From: Bacillota bacterium
Lineage (GTDB): Bacteria; Bacillota; Dethiobacteria; Dethiobacterales; Dethiobacteraceae
Assembly (NCBI GenBank): GCA_012522335.1
Contig: JAAYKP010000003.1
Span: 1-41,401, forward strand
Direction: 5' to 3'
DNA: 41,401 nucleotides
Shown: piece by piece, positions 16,377-24,932 of the stretch
Position numbering within the stretch: the stretch's first letter is position 1
Layout of the letters: each line of letters begins with the position of its first letter
Notes under the pieces: model-generated
Seen by the model: the letters and a program-made list of their open reading frames with translations, nothing else
Database searches by the model: none
Told to the model about the DNA's origin: nothing
Made by a program: the position numbers and the translations under genes

Positions 16377-16862
16377 ATGTCAACAGTAGTTGGTTTATTT
16401 CGCTCACAAGATCAGGCTGAAGAAGCAATTCGTGAATTAAGAGCGCGTGAATTTGATGATCTGGATATATCGTTGGTTGCCCGTGGTGAGGGAGAAGACA
16501 CTGAGGGCGAATATTCCGCTCTAAGCTATGAACAGCAGAATTTGGCAGACGGGACAGCTACAGGTGGAGCAATTGGCGGATTAGCAGGGCTTTTAGCCGG
16601 TGCCGGGGCTTTACTAATTCCCGGTTTGGGACCGATTATTGCTGCCGGCCCGCTGGCCGGTGCCCTCACCGGCGCGGTGACAGGGGGTATTGCCGGCGGG
16701 CTAATAGATTACGGCTTTCCGGAAGCTGAAGGAGAACGTTATAAGCAGGAGATTGAAGGCGGCAGTGTCATGGTAGCTGTGGAAACTGATGAGGATTTTG
16801 AAGACGAAGTGTCTGCCGTGTTCCGTGAAAATGGCGCTTTTGATGTCAAAACACATCAATAA
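16377..16862 (+). CDS. General stress protein, YflT/GS17M-like domain with Gly-rich hydrophobic hairpin
   Basis: 161 residues. The N-terminal half (1-50) has the pattern VVGLFRSQDQAEEAIRELRAREF of the heat-induced stress protein YflT/general stress protein 17M-like domain. Residues 58-112 are a Gly/Ala-rich hydrophobic stretch of the kind that inserts in or coats membranes. The C-terminal part (about 118-160) returns to a soluble alpha/beta pattern with GGSVMVAVETDE. Such proteins are widespread stress proteins of unknown mechanism. The ATG is at 16377 with GAGGTGG as SD, partly inside the 3' arm of a long hairpin. A terminator follows 48 bases after the stop. Confidence 0.75.
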   Translation: MSTVVGLFRSQDQAEEAIRELRAREFDDLDISLVARGEGEDTEGEYSALSYEQQNLADGTATGGAIGGLAGLLAGAGALLIPGLGPIIAAGPLAGALTGAVTGGIAGGLIDYGFPEAEGERYKQEIEGGSVMVAVETDEDFEDEVSAVFRENGAFDVKTHQ

Positions 16863-16910
16863 TGGTGTTTAAAACTGCAAAGTAAACTAAACGCATTACT
16901 AAATGCAAGT

Positions 16911-16942
16911 AAAAAAAGTCTGGCGAAGGTCAGACTTTTTTT
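16911..16942 (+). terminator. Rho-independent terminator after the stress-protein gene
   Basis: Twelve-base perfect stem AAAAAAAGTCTG / CAGACTTTTTTT with an eight-base loop. It is largely symmetric in A and T, so it could act on both strands. Confidence 0.88.
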
Positions 16943-16952
16943 GTCTCTTTAT

Positions 16953-16982
16953 CACCCTTTGTCGGCTTTATTTCATATAGTG
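16953..16982 (+). promoter_or_regulatory. Candidate sigma-K-like promoter for dpaAB
   Basis: CACC (16953-16956), 17 bases, CATATAGTG (from 16974) is near the sigma-K pattern mACm-N16/17-CATAnnnTA, with one mismatch in the last part. The dipicolinate synthase operon is sigma-K controlled in B. subtilis, which makes this position plausible. By-eye match only. Confidence 0.35.
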
Positions 16983-17009
16983 AATTAAATGGAGATGAGG
17001 AGTGAACGT

Positions 17010-17894
17010 ATGCAGCAGAGGCCATTAACAGGTCTTGACGTCGCCATCATAGGTGGCGACAGACGAGAAGTCGTTTTGGCAGAAGAATTTATTAAAAAGG
17101 GAGCGAAAGTGTGGCTGTACGGCTTTGCACAATACAAATTACCGATTAATAAACTGATTAAGCAGGGTATACCAGCGGGGGCTGATATTATTATTTTACC
17201 GCTGCCTGGTGTGCTTAATGATCACAGCATCTATAGCGCGTATGCCGCAGAAAAAATTTATTTTACGGAGCTAAATCCCTTGCTGCAGGCAGATGTCTTG
17301 TTATTTTGCGGCAGAATACCTGAACATTTACGGCAGTCGCTGCAGGAGCAGGGAATAAGGCTTATCATTACTTCACAATTAGAAGAATTAGCCGTTATTA
17401 ACGCTGTTCCTACCGCAGAAGGTGTTTTAGAAATCGCACTGCGTGAATCGCAGATTACCCTAAATCATAGTTCAGTACTCATCACCGGCTTTGGCAGCTG
17501 TGCACAGCAGCTGGCCAGAGTTACTGCCGCTTTAGGGGCAGAGGTAACAATTGCTGCCCGTAAGCGTAAAGATTTAGCCACGGCCGCAGTGCTTGGTTAT
17601 AAAGCCGTAACTTTTGACAAACTTGCTGAGCAAATGGCAGACATTAATTTTATTTTCAATACGGTACCCGCGTTAGTCTTAACGAAAGATATTTTAGCTA
17701 AGGCGCAAAAAAATGTTTTGATCTATGATATTGCTTCAGCACCCGGGGGAACAGATTTTGCAGCTGCGCGGGCGCTGGGCCTGCAGGCGGCGCTCCTGCC
17801 AGGTCTGCCCGGTAAAGTCGCTCCTCTGACCGTCGGTAGGCAGTTAGCCGAGATTTATGCATATTATATTAGTTTACATAAAAGGAGGGAATAA
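17010..17894 (+). CDS. dpaA: Dipicolinate synthase subunit A
   Basis: DpaA (SpoVFA) with DpaB oxidises the lysine-pathway product of DapA to dipicolinic acid in the mother cell; the acid is stored with calcium in the spore core. The 294-residue protein has an N-terminal DpaA domain (VAIIGGDRREVVLAEEF). A Rossmann NAD(P)-binding half follows (ITGFGSCAQQLARVTAALGA), and then IYDIASAPGGTDFAAA. ATG 17010 is chosen because AGGAG at 16998-17002 is seven bases upstream; the earlier in-frame ATGs at 16989 and 16995 precede that SD. DpaB starts directly after its stop. Confidence 0.95.
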   Translation: MQQRPLTGLDVAIIGGDRREVVLAEEFIKKGAKVWLYGFAQYKLPINKLIKQGIPAGADIIILPLPGVLNDHSIYSAYAAEKIYFTELNPLLQADVLLFCGRIPEHLRQSLQEQGIRLIITSQLEELAVINAVPTAEGVLEIALRESQITLNHSSVLITGFGSCAQQLARVTAALGAEVTIAARKRKDLATAAVLGYKAVTFDKLAEQMADINFIFNTVPALVLTKDILAKAQKNVLIYDIASAPGGTDFAAARALGLQAALLPGLPGKVAPLTVGRQLAEIYAYYISLHKRRE

Positions 17895-18500
17895 ATGATG
17901 AGGCTAAAAGGTAAAAATATTGGTTTTGGTATCACCGGCTCACATTGTACCCTGGAACAAATTTTGCCGGAAATTGAAAAAATAATTCAAGAGGGTGCAG
18001 AAATATTTCCTGTGATTTCACCGGCCATTGATTTAACAGACACTCGTTATGGTGATGCCCAGGAGTGGAAAACAAAACTGAGCAAAGCAACGGGACGCAA
18101 AGTAATTAACAGTATTGTCGAAATAGAGCCTATAGGTCCCAGCAAATTATTTGATGTCTATATTATTGCACCCTGTACCGGCAACACCCTGGCTAAGCTT
18201 GCCAACGGCATAACTGATACAGCTGTGCTGATGGGTGCAAAAGCACATCTGCGCAATCAAAGACCATTAATAGTTGCTGTTTCCACCAATGACGGGCTAG
18301 GTTTTAATGCCAAGAATCTCAGCGCTTTGCTGACTGCTAAACATGTTTATTTGGTCCCCTTTGGGCAGGATCAACCTTTTACTAAACCAAACTCCCTGAT
18401 TGCCAAGCTGGATCTGCTGCTGCCCACGGTTTTAGCCGCTTTGGAAGGGCGCCAACTACAGCCGCTGTTAGTTAATTATGCGCATGAGGAAGAGGTATGA
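17895..18500 (+). CDS. dpaB: Dipicolinate synthase subunit B
   Basis: DpaB (SpoVFB) is the flavoprotein-fold partner of DpaA. The 201-residue sequence shows IGFGITGSHCTLEQILPEI at the N terminus, IAPCTGNTLAKLANGITDTAVLMGAKAHLRN and PLIVAVSTNDGLGFNAKNL, all typical of the SpoVFB family. It begins with two adjacent ATG codons at 17895, immediately after the dpaA stop, and AAGGAGG lies upstream. Stable DPA production needs both subunits, and the gene pair is strong evidence for endospore formation. Aspartokinase follows after 22 bases. Confidence 0.95.
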   Translation: MMRLKGKNIGFGITGSHCTLEQILPEIEKIIQEGAEIFPVISPAIDLTDTRYGDAQEWKTKLSKATGRKVINSIVEIEPIGPSKLFDVYIIAPCTGNTLAKLANGITDTAVLMGAKAHLRNQRPLIVAVSTNDGLGFNAKNLSALLTAKHVYLVPFGQDQPFTKPNSLIAKLDLLLPTVLAALEGRQLQPLLVNYAHEEEV

Positions 18501-18522
18501 CAAAAGTTAGAGGGTGAAGCCG

Positions 18523-19749
18523 ATGCGCCTGCTTGTACAAAAATTCGGCGGCTCTTCCTTAGCCACAGCCGAGCTTAGACAGCAGGTAGTGGAACATATT
18601 TGTATGGCCAAACAGTCAGGAAAGCAGGTAGTGGTGGTTGTTTCAGCCATTGGTCGTCAGGGAGACGCTTATGCTACAGATACGCTGCTTGATTTTCTCT
18701 ACCAGGTCACAGAAAACCCGCCGGGACGGGAAAAGGATCTGCTGCTTGCCTGCGGTGAAATTATTGCAGCTGCTGTGATGGCAGCCGCAGTAACCAAGTC
18801 CGGCCTGGAAGCAGTAGCATTAACAGGCTGGCAGGCCGGGATTGTCACTGACGGTATGTTTGGCCGGGCGGAAATTATCAGAATAGATAGAGAAAAGATT
18901 CTGTGCCATCTGCAGAAAAATAATATTGTTGTAGTAGCAGGCTTTCAGGGCATCAATGAAGAGGGCGATATTACCACCTTGGGACGTGGGGGATCTGATA
19001 CTACTGCCGTAGCACTTGGTGCCGCCCTCAATGCGGAACTGGTTGAAATATATTCTGACGTTGATACCGTGATGACGGCAGATCCGCGCCTAGTGCCGGA
19101 GGCTCAGCCCATAAAAAATATTGGTTATTATGAAGTTTTGCAAATGGCCCGGGAAGGAGCAAAAGTTATTCACCCACGGGCTGTAGATCTGGCTCTGCAG
19201 TATAATATACCGCTGCTGTTAAAAAAAACCGGTACCCAAGCACCAGGTACACTTATTACTCATTTACAGGCTGCCGGCGGTCAGACTTTGGCGAAAAAAG
19301 CAAATGTGGTGACTGGAATCACCCATAGCAATAATTTAGCTCAGGTGCGGCTGCAGGCTCCCCTGGCAGATAGTAAGCAGTTGGAGGAAATGCTGCAGAG
19401 GCTGTCAACGGCCGGCATTAGTATTGATTTGATCAGCCTTTCTCCCCGGGAACAAATGTTTACCGTCCCTGCCCGGGAGGAGAAAAGAGTGAAAGAAATA
19501 CTGCAGGATCTTGGGTGTCCGGCGGAAGTAATTAACGGCTTTGCTAAAGTAACGGTGGTAGGCTCCGGTATGCGGGGTATGCCGGGGGTAATGGCCCGGA
19601 TTGTGGCCGCGCTAAACAGGGCGCAAACACCTATCCTACAAACTGCCGATTCTCATCTCAGTATTTCCTGTCTGGTGCCGGTAGATAAAGCCGCGGCTGC
19701 AGCCCGTGCCCTGCATCTGGAATTTGGCTTACATGAAGATTCTATTTGA
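18523..19749 (+). CDS. dapG: Aspartate kinase (aspartokinase I type)
   Basis: Phosphorylates aspartate as the first step to lysine, threonine, methionine and diaminopimelate. 408 residues. The kinase domain has KFGGSSLA near the N terminus, LGRGGSDTTAVALGAAL, and the EIYSDVDTVMTADPR segment. Two C-terminal ACT domains include the VVGSGMRGMPGVMARIVAALNRA region and would bind allosteric effectors. ATG 18523 is preferred over GTG 18514 because the SD (TTAGAGGGTG) overlaps the latter. In B. subtilis the order is spoVFA-spoVFB-asd-dapG-dapA; here asd is missing between dpaB and dapG. By synteny this is the diaminopimelate-sensitive or sporulation isozyme, which is inference. Confidence 0.94.
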   Translation: MRLLVQKFGGSSLATAELRQQVVEHICMAKQSGKQVVVVVSAIGRQGDAYATDTLLDFLYQVTENPPGREKDLLLACGEIIAAAVMAAAVTKSGLEAVALTGWQAGIVTDGMFGRAEIIRIDREKILCHLQKNNIVVVAGFQGINEEGDITTLGRGGSDTTAVALGAALNAELVEIYSDVDTVMTADPRLVPEAQPIKNIGYYEVLQMAREGAKVIHPRAVDLALQYNIPLLLKKTGTQAPGTLITHLQAAGGQTLAKKANVVTGITHSNNLAQVRLQAPLADSKQLEEMLQRLSTAGISIDLISLSPREQMFTVPAREEKRVKEILQDLGCPAEVINGFAKVTVVGSGMRGMPGVMARIVAALNRAQTPILQTADSHLSISCLVPVDKAAAAARALHLEFGLHEDSI

Positions 19750-19773
19750 ATATTTCAATTTTTATGATATAAT
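19746..19773 (+). promoter_or_regulatory. Sigma-A promoter for dapA
   Basis: TTGAAT (19746-19751), 16 bases, TATAAT (19768-19773) with an extended -10 TGA. The -35 overlaps the dapG stop codon, so dapA can be transcribed separately from the dipicolinate genes, as vegetative lysine and peptidoglycan synthesis would require. Confidence 0.72.
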
Positions 19774-19835
19774 GGCATGAATCAATGTTTAGAACGTTAG
19801 ATTTAAGTGGGTTTGAAAGCTGGAGGTGACCATCG

Positions 19836-20723
19836 TTGACTGCACCTTTTGGTGAAGTATTAACTGCTATGATCACACCGTTCACAGATGACGGTGAAGT
19901 GAATTATGCAGAAGCTGCCAGGTTAGCTGCCTATCTGGCAGAGAACGGCAGTGATGCTCTTGTTGTTTCCGGAACAACCGGTGAATCACCGACGTTAACA
20001 GACGAAGAAAAAGTCAGGTTGTTCTCAACTGTTGTTGAAGCAGTTAAGGGTAAGGCTAAAGTGTTGGCGGGAACCGGTTCAAATGCTACCAAGCATTCTG
20101 TTGAATTAACGAAAAAAGCTGAAGCATGCGGTGTAGACGGTATTATGCTGGTAGTACCTTATTATAATAAGCCGACACAGGAAGGTTTGTATCAGCATTT
20201 TGCCACCATTGCGCAAGCGACAACTCTGCCTGTGCTGCTTTACAACGTACCGGGCCGTACCTCACTTAATATGACTGCAGAAACTACGGTACGTTTAGCT
20301 ACCACCGTACCTAATATCGTGGCGATTAAAGAAGCCAGCGGGAATTTGGAGCAGATTTCCTTCATTTGCCGTACGGCACCGGCTGACTTTGCTGTATACA
20401 GTGGGGATGATGCTCTAACCTTGCCAATTCTTGCTGTGGGCGGCTGCGGTATTGTTTCTGTGGCCTCGCATGTTGCCGGTAAAGAAATTAAAAAGATGGT
20501 TTCCGCCTACCGTTCAGGCGACGTAGAGACAGCGCGTGCTCTTCATCTTCGTCTGCTGCCTTTGTTTAAGGGGATGTTCATACTTACTAATCCTATTCCG
20601 GTCAAAACTGCCATGCATCTGCTGGGCTTTAAGACTGATGTCATGCGGCTGCCCTTAGTGGCACCAACGGCAGAGGAAAAGGATACGATAAAAGAACTCT
20701 TAAGCAAAATGGGTTATCTATAA
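19836..20723 (+). CDS. dapA: 4-Hydroxy-tetrahydrodipicolinate synthase
   Basis: Condenses pyruvate with aspartate semialdehyde, giving the precursor of both diaminopimelate/lysine and, through DpaAB, dipicolinate. The TIM-barrel enzyme of 295 residues has all key parts: GTTGESPTL (46-54) with the catalytic threonines, Tyr136 in LYNVPGRT, and the Schiff-base lysine K165 in IKEASGN. The TTG start at 19836 has a strong SD GGAGGTGA at 19822-19829. A promoter lies upstream and a terminator 3-30 bases downstream, so it forms a monocistronic unit. Confidence 0.97.
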   Translation: MTAPFGEVLTAMITPFTDDGEVNYAEAARLAAYLAENGSDALVVSGTTGESPTLTDEEKVRLFSTVVEAVKGKAKVLAGTGSNATKHSVELTKKAEACGVDGIMLVVPYYNKPTQEGLYQHFATIAQATTLPVLLYNVPGRTSLNMTAETTVRLATTVPNIVAIKEASGNLEQISFICRTAPADFAVYSGDDALTLPILAVGGCGIVSVASHVAGKEIKKMVSAYRSGDVETARALHLRLLPLFKGMFILTNPIPVKTAMHLLGFKTDVMRLPLVAPTAEEKDTIKELLSKMGYL

Positions 20724-20726
20724 GAT

Positions 20727-20754
20727 AAAACCGTGCGGAGCACGGTTTTTTTTT
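20727..20754 (+). terminator. Rho-independent terminator after dapA
   Basis: Stem AACCGTGC (20729-20736) / GCACGGTT (20740-20747) with a GGA loop and a run of nine Ts (20746-20754). Confidence 0.92.
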
Positions 20755-20803
20755 GCAATCTCTTGCTTGCTATTATCGTTATTATTTATTAATTTATGTT
20801 GAC

Positions 20804-20833
20804 TTGCATCAGCTTCTTTAATTCAGTTATAAT
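20804..20833 (+). promoter_or_regulatory. Sigma-A promoter for the RNase J gene
   Basis: TTGCAT (20804-20809), 18 bases, TATAAT (20828-20833). It would start transcription about 45 bases before the TTG start at 20885. Confidence 0.6.
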
Positions 20834-20884
20834 TGTAGCTAGTGATATTTGGACGGAAACCTGCAAAGAAGGAGGTGAAGTGTT

Positions 20885-22594
20885 TTGAGTAATGTTCAAA
20901 GCAAAAGAAGAGGTAAAATAAAACACGCGGCAAGTTCCGGCAAGAAAGTCCAGATTATCCCCTTGGGCGGAATTGGGGAGATTGGCAAAAATATGTATGT
21001 AATTCGCTATGCAGACGAAATGATAATTATTGATGCCGGGCTGTCATTTCCGACAGACGAAATGTTCGGGATTGATGTGGTAATTCCGGATATTACCTAT
21101 CTGTTGGAAAATCAGGATAAAATCCAAGCCGTACTTCTAACACATGGTCATGAGGACCATATTGGTGCTCTGCCCTATTTTTTGAAGAAAATCAATGTGC
21201 CGGTATACGGAACAAAATTAACCTTAGGCCTGGTGGAAGTAAAACTGCGTGAGCACCGCATGTTAGGAGACTGTACGCTGCATACTATCCGACCAGAGGA
21301 CAAGCTGGAACTTGGTTCGTTTAAAATTGAGTTCTTCCGCACCAATCACAGTATTCCTGATTCAGTTGGTATAGCAGTAAAAACACCTGTAGGCACAATT
21401 GTTCATACAGGAGATTTCAAGTTTGATCAAACTCCCGTCAGTGGTCAAATAACAGATTATTATCGTTTGGCAAGATTGGGCGAAAGGGGTGTACTGGCAG
21501 TACTTTCTGACAGTACAAATGCAGAACGCCCTGGCTATACCTACTCAGAAAAAGTGGTGGGCGATGCGCTTATGGATATTTTTCGTACCGCTCGCCAACG
21601 CATTATTATAGCGACCTTTGCATCTAATGTAGACCGTATTCAGCAGGTGATTGATGCTGCGGCACATTATAAAAGAAAAGTTGCCGTCGTCGGTCGCAGT
21701 ATGGTCAATGTTGTTTCAATTGCCCAAGAACTAGGTTATCTGCATGCTGAAGCAGGAACAATTATTGAAGTAGATGCTATTAATAAGCTGCCGCCGCATA
21801 AAGTAGTTATCCTGACAACCGGTAGTCAGGGCGAACCCATGGCAGCCTTAACCCGGATCGCCAAGGACGAGCACAAAAAAGTGGAGCTGGTATCGGGAGA
21901 TACAGTTATCATTTCTGCTTCACCAATCCCTGGGAATGAGAAATTGGTTTCGCGTACCATCGACAATCTTTTTGCCCGGGGTGCCAATGTGATCTATGAA
22001 CGTGTTTCAGGCATTCATGTTTCCGGTCATGCCTCGCAAGAAGAACTAAAGTTAATGTTAAATCTGCTTAAGCCCAAATATCTGATCCCAATTCATGGTG
22101 AACACCGTCATCTTATTCATCACAAACAGGTTGCGGAACAAGTAGGCATTCCTGCTGACAATGTGTTTATTCTTGAGAACGGACAAATACTGGAGTTTAC
22201 CTCCAGATCAGGACGTGTTGTTGGCACTGTGCCGGCAGGCCATGTGTTAGTTGACGGTTTAGGCATAGGCGATGTCGGCAGCATTGTGCTGCGCGACAGA
22301 AAGCTGCTGTCAGAAGATGGGATTATCATGGTAGCAATGAGCGTCAAGAGGGAAAACGGTGAGGTTCTGGCCGGACCGGATATTTATACGCGAGGTTTCG
22401 TTTATGTGCGTGAATCCGAGACCCTCCTGGATGAAGCGCGTGAGCATGTGCTCGAATCTTTAACGCATGTACTGCAGGGGAGAAATACAGACTGGTCCTA
22501 TGTTAAAGGTCAGATGAAAGATTCTCTGTCGCGCTTTATCTGGGATAAAATGCATCGTCGACCCATTATTTTGCCGGTAGTCATGGAGATTTAA
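20885..22594 (+). CDS. rnjB: Ribonuclease J
   Basis: Metallo-beta-lactamase/beta-CASP ribonuclease with endonuclease and 5'-to-3' exonuclease activity in mRNA decay and rRNA maturation. 569 residues. After a basic N-terminal tail the core shows PLGGIGEIGKNMYVI, the zinc motif HGHEDHIGALP, FRTNHSIPDSVGIAV and HTGDFKFDQTP. The beta-CASP region includes LTTGSQGEPMAALTRIA, and HVSGHASQEELKLML and IPIHGEHRHLIHH follow, with a C-terminal J-specific domain. The TTG at 20885 has AAGGAGGTGA upstream. In B. subtilis the paralogue at this position is rnjB; whether the genome has a second RNase J cannot be seen, so the symbol rests on synteny. Confidence 0.95.
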   Translation: MSNVQSKRRGKIKHAASSGKKVQIIPLGGIGEIGKNMYVIRYADEMIIIDAGLSFPTDEMFGIDVVIPDITYLLENQDKIQAVLLTHGHEDHIGALPYFLKKINVPVYGTKLTLGLVEVKLREHRMLGDCTLHTIRPEDKLELGSFKIEFFRTNHSIPDSVGIAVKTPVGTIVHTGDFKFDQTPVSGQITDYYRLARLGERGVLAVLSDSTNAERPGYTYSEKVVGDALMDIFRTARQRIIIATFASNVDRIQQVIDAAAHYKRKVAVVGRSMVNVVSIAQELGYLHAEAGTIIEVDAINKLPPHKVVILTTGSQGEPMAALTRIAKDEHKKVELVSGDTVIISASPIPGNEKLVSRTIDNLFARGANVIYERVSGIHVSGHASQEELKLMLNLLKPKYLIPIHGEHRHLIHHKQVAEQVGIPADNVFILENGQILEFTSRSGRVVGTVPAGHVLVDGLGIGDVGSIVLRDRKLLSEDGIIMVAMSVKRENGEVLAGPDIYTRGFVYVRESETLLDEAREHVLESLTHVLQGRNTDWSYVKGQMKDSLSRFIWDKMHRRPIILPVVMEI

Positions 22595-22637
22595 ATCTTA
22601 CCGGCAGCCGGCGTGTGCGCACAGCTAATTCAGTATA

Positions 22638-22674
22638 AGAGTGTCTCTGGGCGAAATACTAGTACAGAGACTCT
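22638..22674 (+). promoter_or_regulatory. Imperfect hairpin upstream of tepA
   Basis: GTCTCTG (22643-22649) pairs with CAGAGAC (22665-22671), extended by AGA / TCT after a two-base bulge. The loop contains the palindrome TACTAGTA. It lies 20 bases before the tepA start. There is no T tract, so it is not a clear terminator; its role is unknown. Confidence 0.35.
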
Positions 22675-22693
22675 GATGAGGATGTGAGGTTTA

Positions 22694-23482
22694 ATGAACA
22701 GGAACCCGCGTCGCCAGCGCACGCCCCACACAACACGACGCATTCGTACGCTGCCTGAAACAACACCGGCTGTACCGCCAACTGCACCTGCTAAGTCAGA
22801 GGAGAATGAGGAAAATACTCTGCAGAACATTGAAAAACTTGGACAGGCAGCAGTTCCGGCACAGCCTGAAGGAAATATACACGCTATTTCCATCATTGGG
22901 CAGATTGAAGGTCATTTAACCCTGCCCCCTCAGAACAAAACGACAAAATATGAGCATATAATTCCGCAATTGGTAGCAATTGAGCAAAACCCTAAAATTC
23001 AGGGCTTATTAGTCATTCTTAATACTGTCGGCGGAGATGTGGAAGCAGGTTTAGCCATTGCCGAGCTGATTGATACTTTGAGTAAACCTACTGTTTCGCT
23101 GGTGCTGGGAGGTGGGCACAGCATCGGTGTACCCATTGCTGTCAGCACAGATTATTCCTTTATCACGGAAACGGCAACCATGACGATCCATCCCATTCGT
23201 CTCTCCGGTCTGGTTATTGGTGTGCCGCAAACCTATGAGTATCTGGATAAAATGCAGGATAGAGTAATAAAATTTGTCACAAAACATTCTCGCATTTCAT
23301 CTGAGAAGTTTCGTCGACTGATGTTTTGTACCGATCAGCTGGCAAGAGATATTGGAACGGTGATGGTGGGCAAAGATGCCGTCGAAGTTGGCTTGATTGA
23401 TGAAGTAGGTGGTTTAGGTGCGGCGCTGGCAAAACTACAGGCCTTAATTGACGAACATGCTTCCCAAGGGGTGGTCAATTAA
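22694..23482 (+). CDS. tepA: ClpP-like serine protease, translocation-enhancing protein TepA
   Basis: 262 residues. After a Pro/Thr-rich, probably disordered N terminus (about 1-58) there is a ClpP/crotonase-fold domain. It contains [22 protein letters not shown], the nucleophile Ser143 in GGHSIGVP, the His166 of TIHPIR, and later [15 protein letters not shown], a pattern of ClpP-family S14 proteases. B. subtilis TepA (YmfB) sits between rnjB and ylzJ, exactly as here, and has been linked to preprotein translocation and spore outgrowth. ATG 22694 has a weak SD (GAGG). The ylzJ gene begins right after its stop codon. Confidence 0.9.
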   Translation: MNRNPRRQRTPHTTRRIRTLPETTPAVPPTAPAKSEENEENTLQNIEKLGQAAVPAQPEGNIHAISIIGQIEGHLTLPPQNKTTKYEHIIPQLVAIEQNPKIQGLLVILNTVGGDVEAGLAIAELIDTLSKPTVSLVLGGGHSIGVPIAVSTDYSFITETATMTIHPIRLSGLVIGVPQTYEYLDKMQDRVIKFVTKHSRISSEKFRRLMFCTDQLARDIGTVMVGKDAVEVGLIDEVGGLGAALAKLQALIDEHASQGVVN

Positions 23483-23713
23483 ATGTTATGGACTGTTATG
23501 CCCTTGGAAAGCGTCATGGAAGGGAGCGATACTTTTTCACCTACTTATGCCGAGCTTAGCTGGAAAACTGCTGCTTTATTAGTAGAACCCCTGGGTTTGG
23601 GCAGAGCAAGAGTGATCAGAATCATTTCTTCTAACCCTGAAGATTACCTTAATCCGCAGATACAGCCCGGTAGTATTATTCCACTGAAAAATAATCAGCC
23701 TGACCTGTCATAG
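23483..23713 (+). CDS. ylzJ: YlzJ-like family protein
   Basis: 76 residues, YlzJ-like family, found in spore formers downstream of tepA. Visible family features are the start MLWTVMPLESVMEG and the end with DYLNPQIQPGSIIPL. No function is known. The ATG at 23483 abuts the tepA stop and must be read by coupled translation, since the SD would be in the end of tepA (CCAAGGGGTGG). The stop codon lies in the loop of a strong hairpin. Confidence 0.85.
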   Translation: MLWTVMPLESVMEGSDTFSPTYAELSWKTAALLVEPLGLGRARVIRIISSNPEDYLNPQIQPGSIIPLKNNQPDLS

Positions 23714-23727
23714 GTCAGGCTGATTAT
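23691..23727. terminator. 15-bp perfect hairpin around the ylzJ stop codon
   Basis: ATAATCAGCCTGACC (23691-23705), seven-base loop, exact reverse complement (23713-23727). On the + strand no T tract follows. On the minus strand the hairpin is followed by a T run (AAAAA at 23687-23691 on the + strand), so it looks like a better terminator for leftward transcription. It may also end the + operon inefficiently or protect its 3' end. Confidence 0.6.
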
Positions 23728-23920
23728 GTATATGATCAAATGACGCGCATAGTGGCAGCAGTTAAGACTGCCGTGGTTAAGCTTGATGATGTCTTAGACG
23801 GTAGTAATAACGCGAAACTTGTAATAAATTGCTATTGCTGTAAACAGAAGAAAATAAAGGAAATAAGGTCTGTGTTGTGCAATAAAGGATAAAGAAACAG
23901 GGTGATGGGGGGAAAAGCAT

Positions 23921-24925
23921 ATGCGCGGCAGAATATTATTAATCATTTTGTCCATATTGTTAGTTTTGAGCGGCTGTGCAGCAGTTACCATTTCAGAAGA
24001 AGCAATTGCTGCAAAAATAACTGCCTGCTGTCAACAGCTTTCACCCGGCGGCAGTACTATTAGCTTGTTAACAACATTACCGTATCGGGGAAAGTTACTG
24101 GTACTGGCAGCAGAGCAAACTTCGGCGGAGGCAGCTTTGCTGGATTTATTCCTGCTCGATAATGATGGTGCGGCAGCTTTGGCATCGGCGGCACTGACGC
24201 CTAAAATTAAGCTGCACAGGTTAGTAGAGGGCGGAGAAACACTCATTTATGGACCCCTGCCTGCTGAGCAAAGGACGGTCACTCAAGGCGTGAACAGCTT
24301 GGCAGCTAAGGAAGAAAGCAGTGATTATGCTGAACATGACATGGTTCAGTTAGACAGGGACTTTAACCTGATCAAGGGTAAGGCGGCCATAACTTTAAGC
24401 AGTTGGAAAATTATAGAACAAGAATTGCCGCTGGCAAAAGGTTTTATTCTTATCCTCAAGCAGAGGAAGGTGGCGGAAGCAATCAATCTTTATGATGAAG
24501 AGGGAACTCTATTAGCCCAATATACTAAACTAAGTACGGGTACAGTGAAAGACACAGAATTTGTGCCCTGGGATAAACTGCCTCTGCCTTGTAAACTGCA
24601 GCCGGAGCAAATTGCAGAAATATGGCTGGCTGCTTCCCTGACGCCAGCGGCAGAGGAAAGGGTCAGTTTGGCCGAGGAAGAACTCTACACGCCTTTAATT
24701 AAAGCGATAAATTCCTGTTATCCACAATTAGTCAGAACAGCTGCTGAACCTACTGCTGCTAAACTTGTTGTTAACATTGAGTTAACAGATGGTAAAGCAG
24801 TAGTTATCTGCCAGCACAGCAGTTATATTACAGTATCTTTTCAAAATGCAGCAGCAGCGTTAACTTATGCAGTTGATTCCCCTGAGTTAACAGACTTATT
24901 TGCAGCATACCGTAAATTATTATAG
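23921..24925 (+). CDS. Lipoprotein of unknown function
   Basis: 334 residues with a type II signal peptide: MRGRILLIILS followed by the lipobox LSGC with C19. The mature protein is mostly alpha/beta with no family that I recognise and no catalytic motif. It contains many Ala/Leu/Glu residues and short repeated hydrophobic strands such as KLLVLAAEQTS and GFILILKQRKVAEAINLYDE. The ATG at 23921 follows GGGGGGAAAAG. A weak promoter-like pair (TTGTAA 23819-23824, 16 bases, TAAACA) lies in the 207-base gap upstream; otherwise the gap holds only the ylzJ hairpin. It is convergent with the next gene, seven bases apart. Confidence 0.78.
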   Translation: MRGRILLIILSILLVLSGCAAVTISEEAIAAKITACCQQLSPGGSTISLLTTLPYRGKLLVLAAEQTSAEAALLDLFLLDNDGAAALASAALTPKIKLHRLVEGGETLIYGPLPAEQRTVTQGVNSLAAKEESSDYAEHDMVQLDRDFNLIKGKAAITLSSWKIIEQELPLAKGFILILKQRKVAEAINLYDEEGTLLAQYTKLSTGTVKDTEFVPWDKLPLPCKLQPEQIAEIWLAASLTPAAEERVSLAEEELYTPLIKAINSCYPQLVRTAAEPTAAKLVVNIELTDGKAVVICQHSSYITVSFQNAAAALTYAVDSPELTDLFAAYRKLL

Positions 24926-24932
24926 CTTTAGC

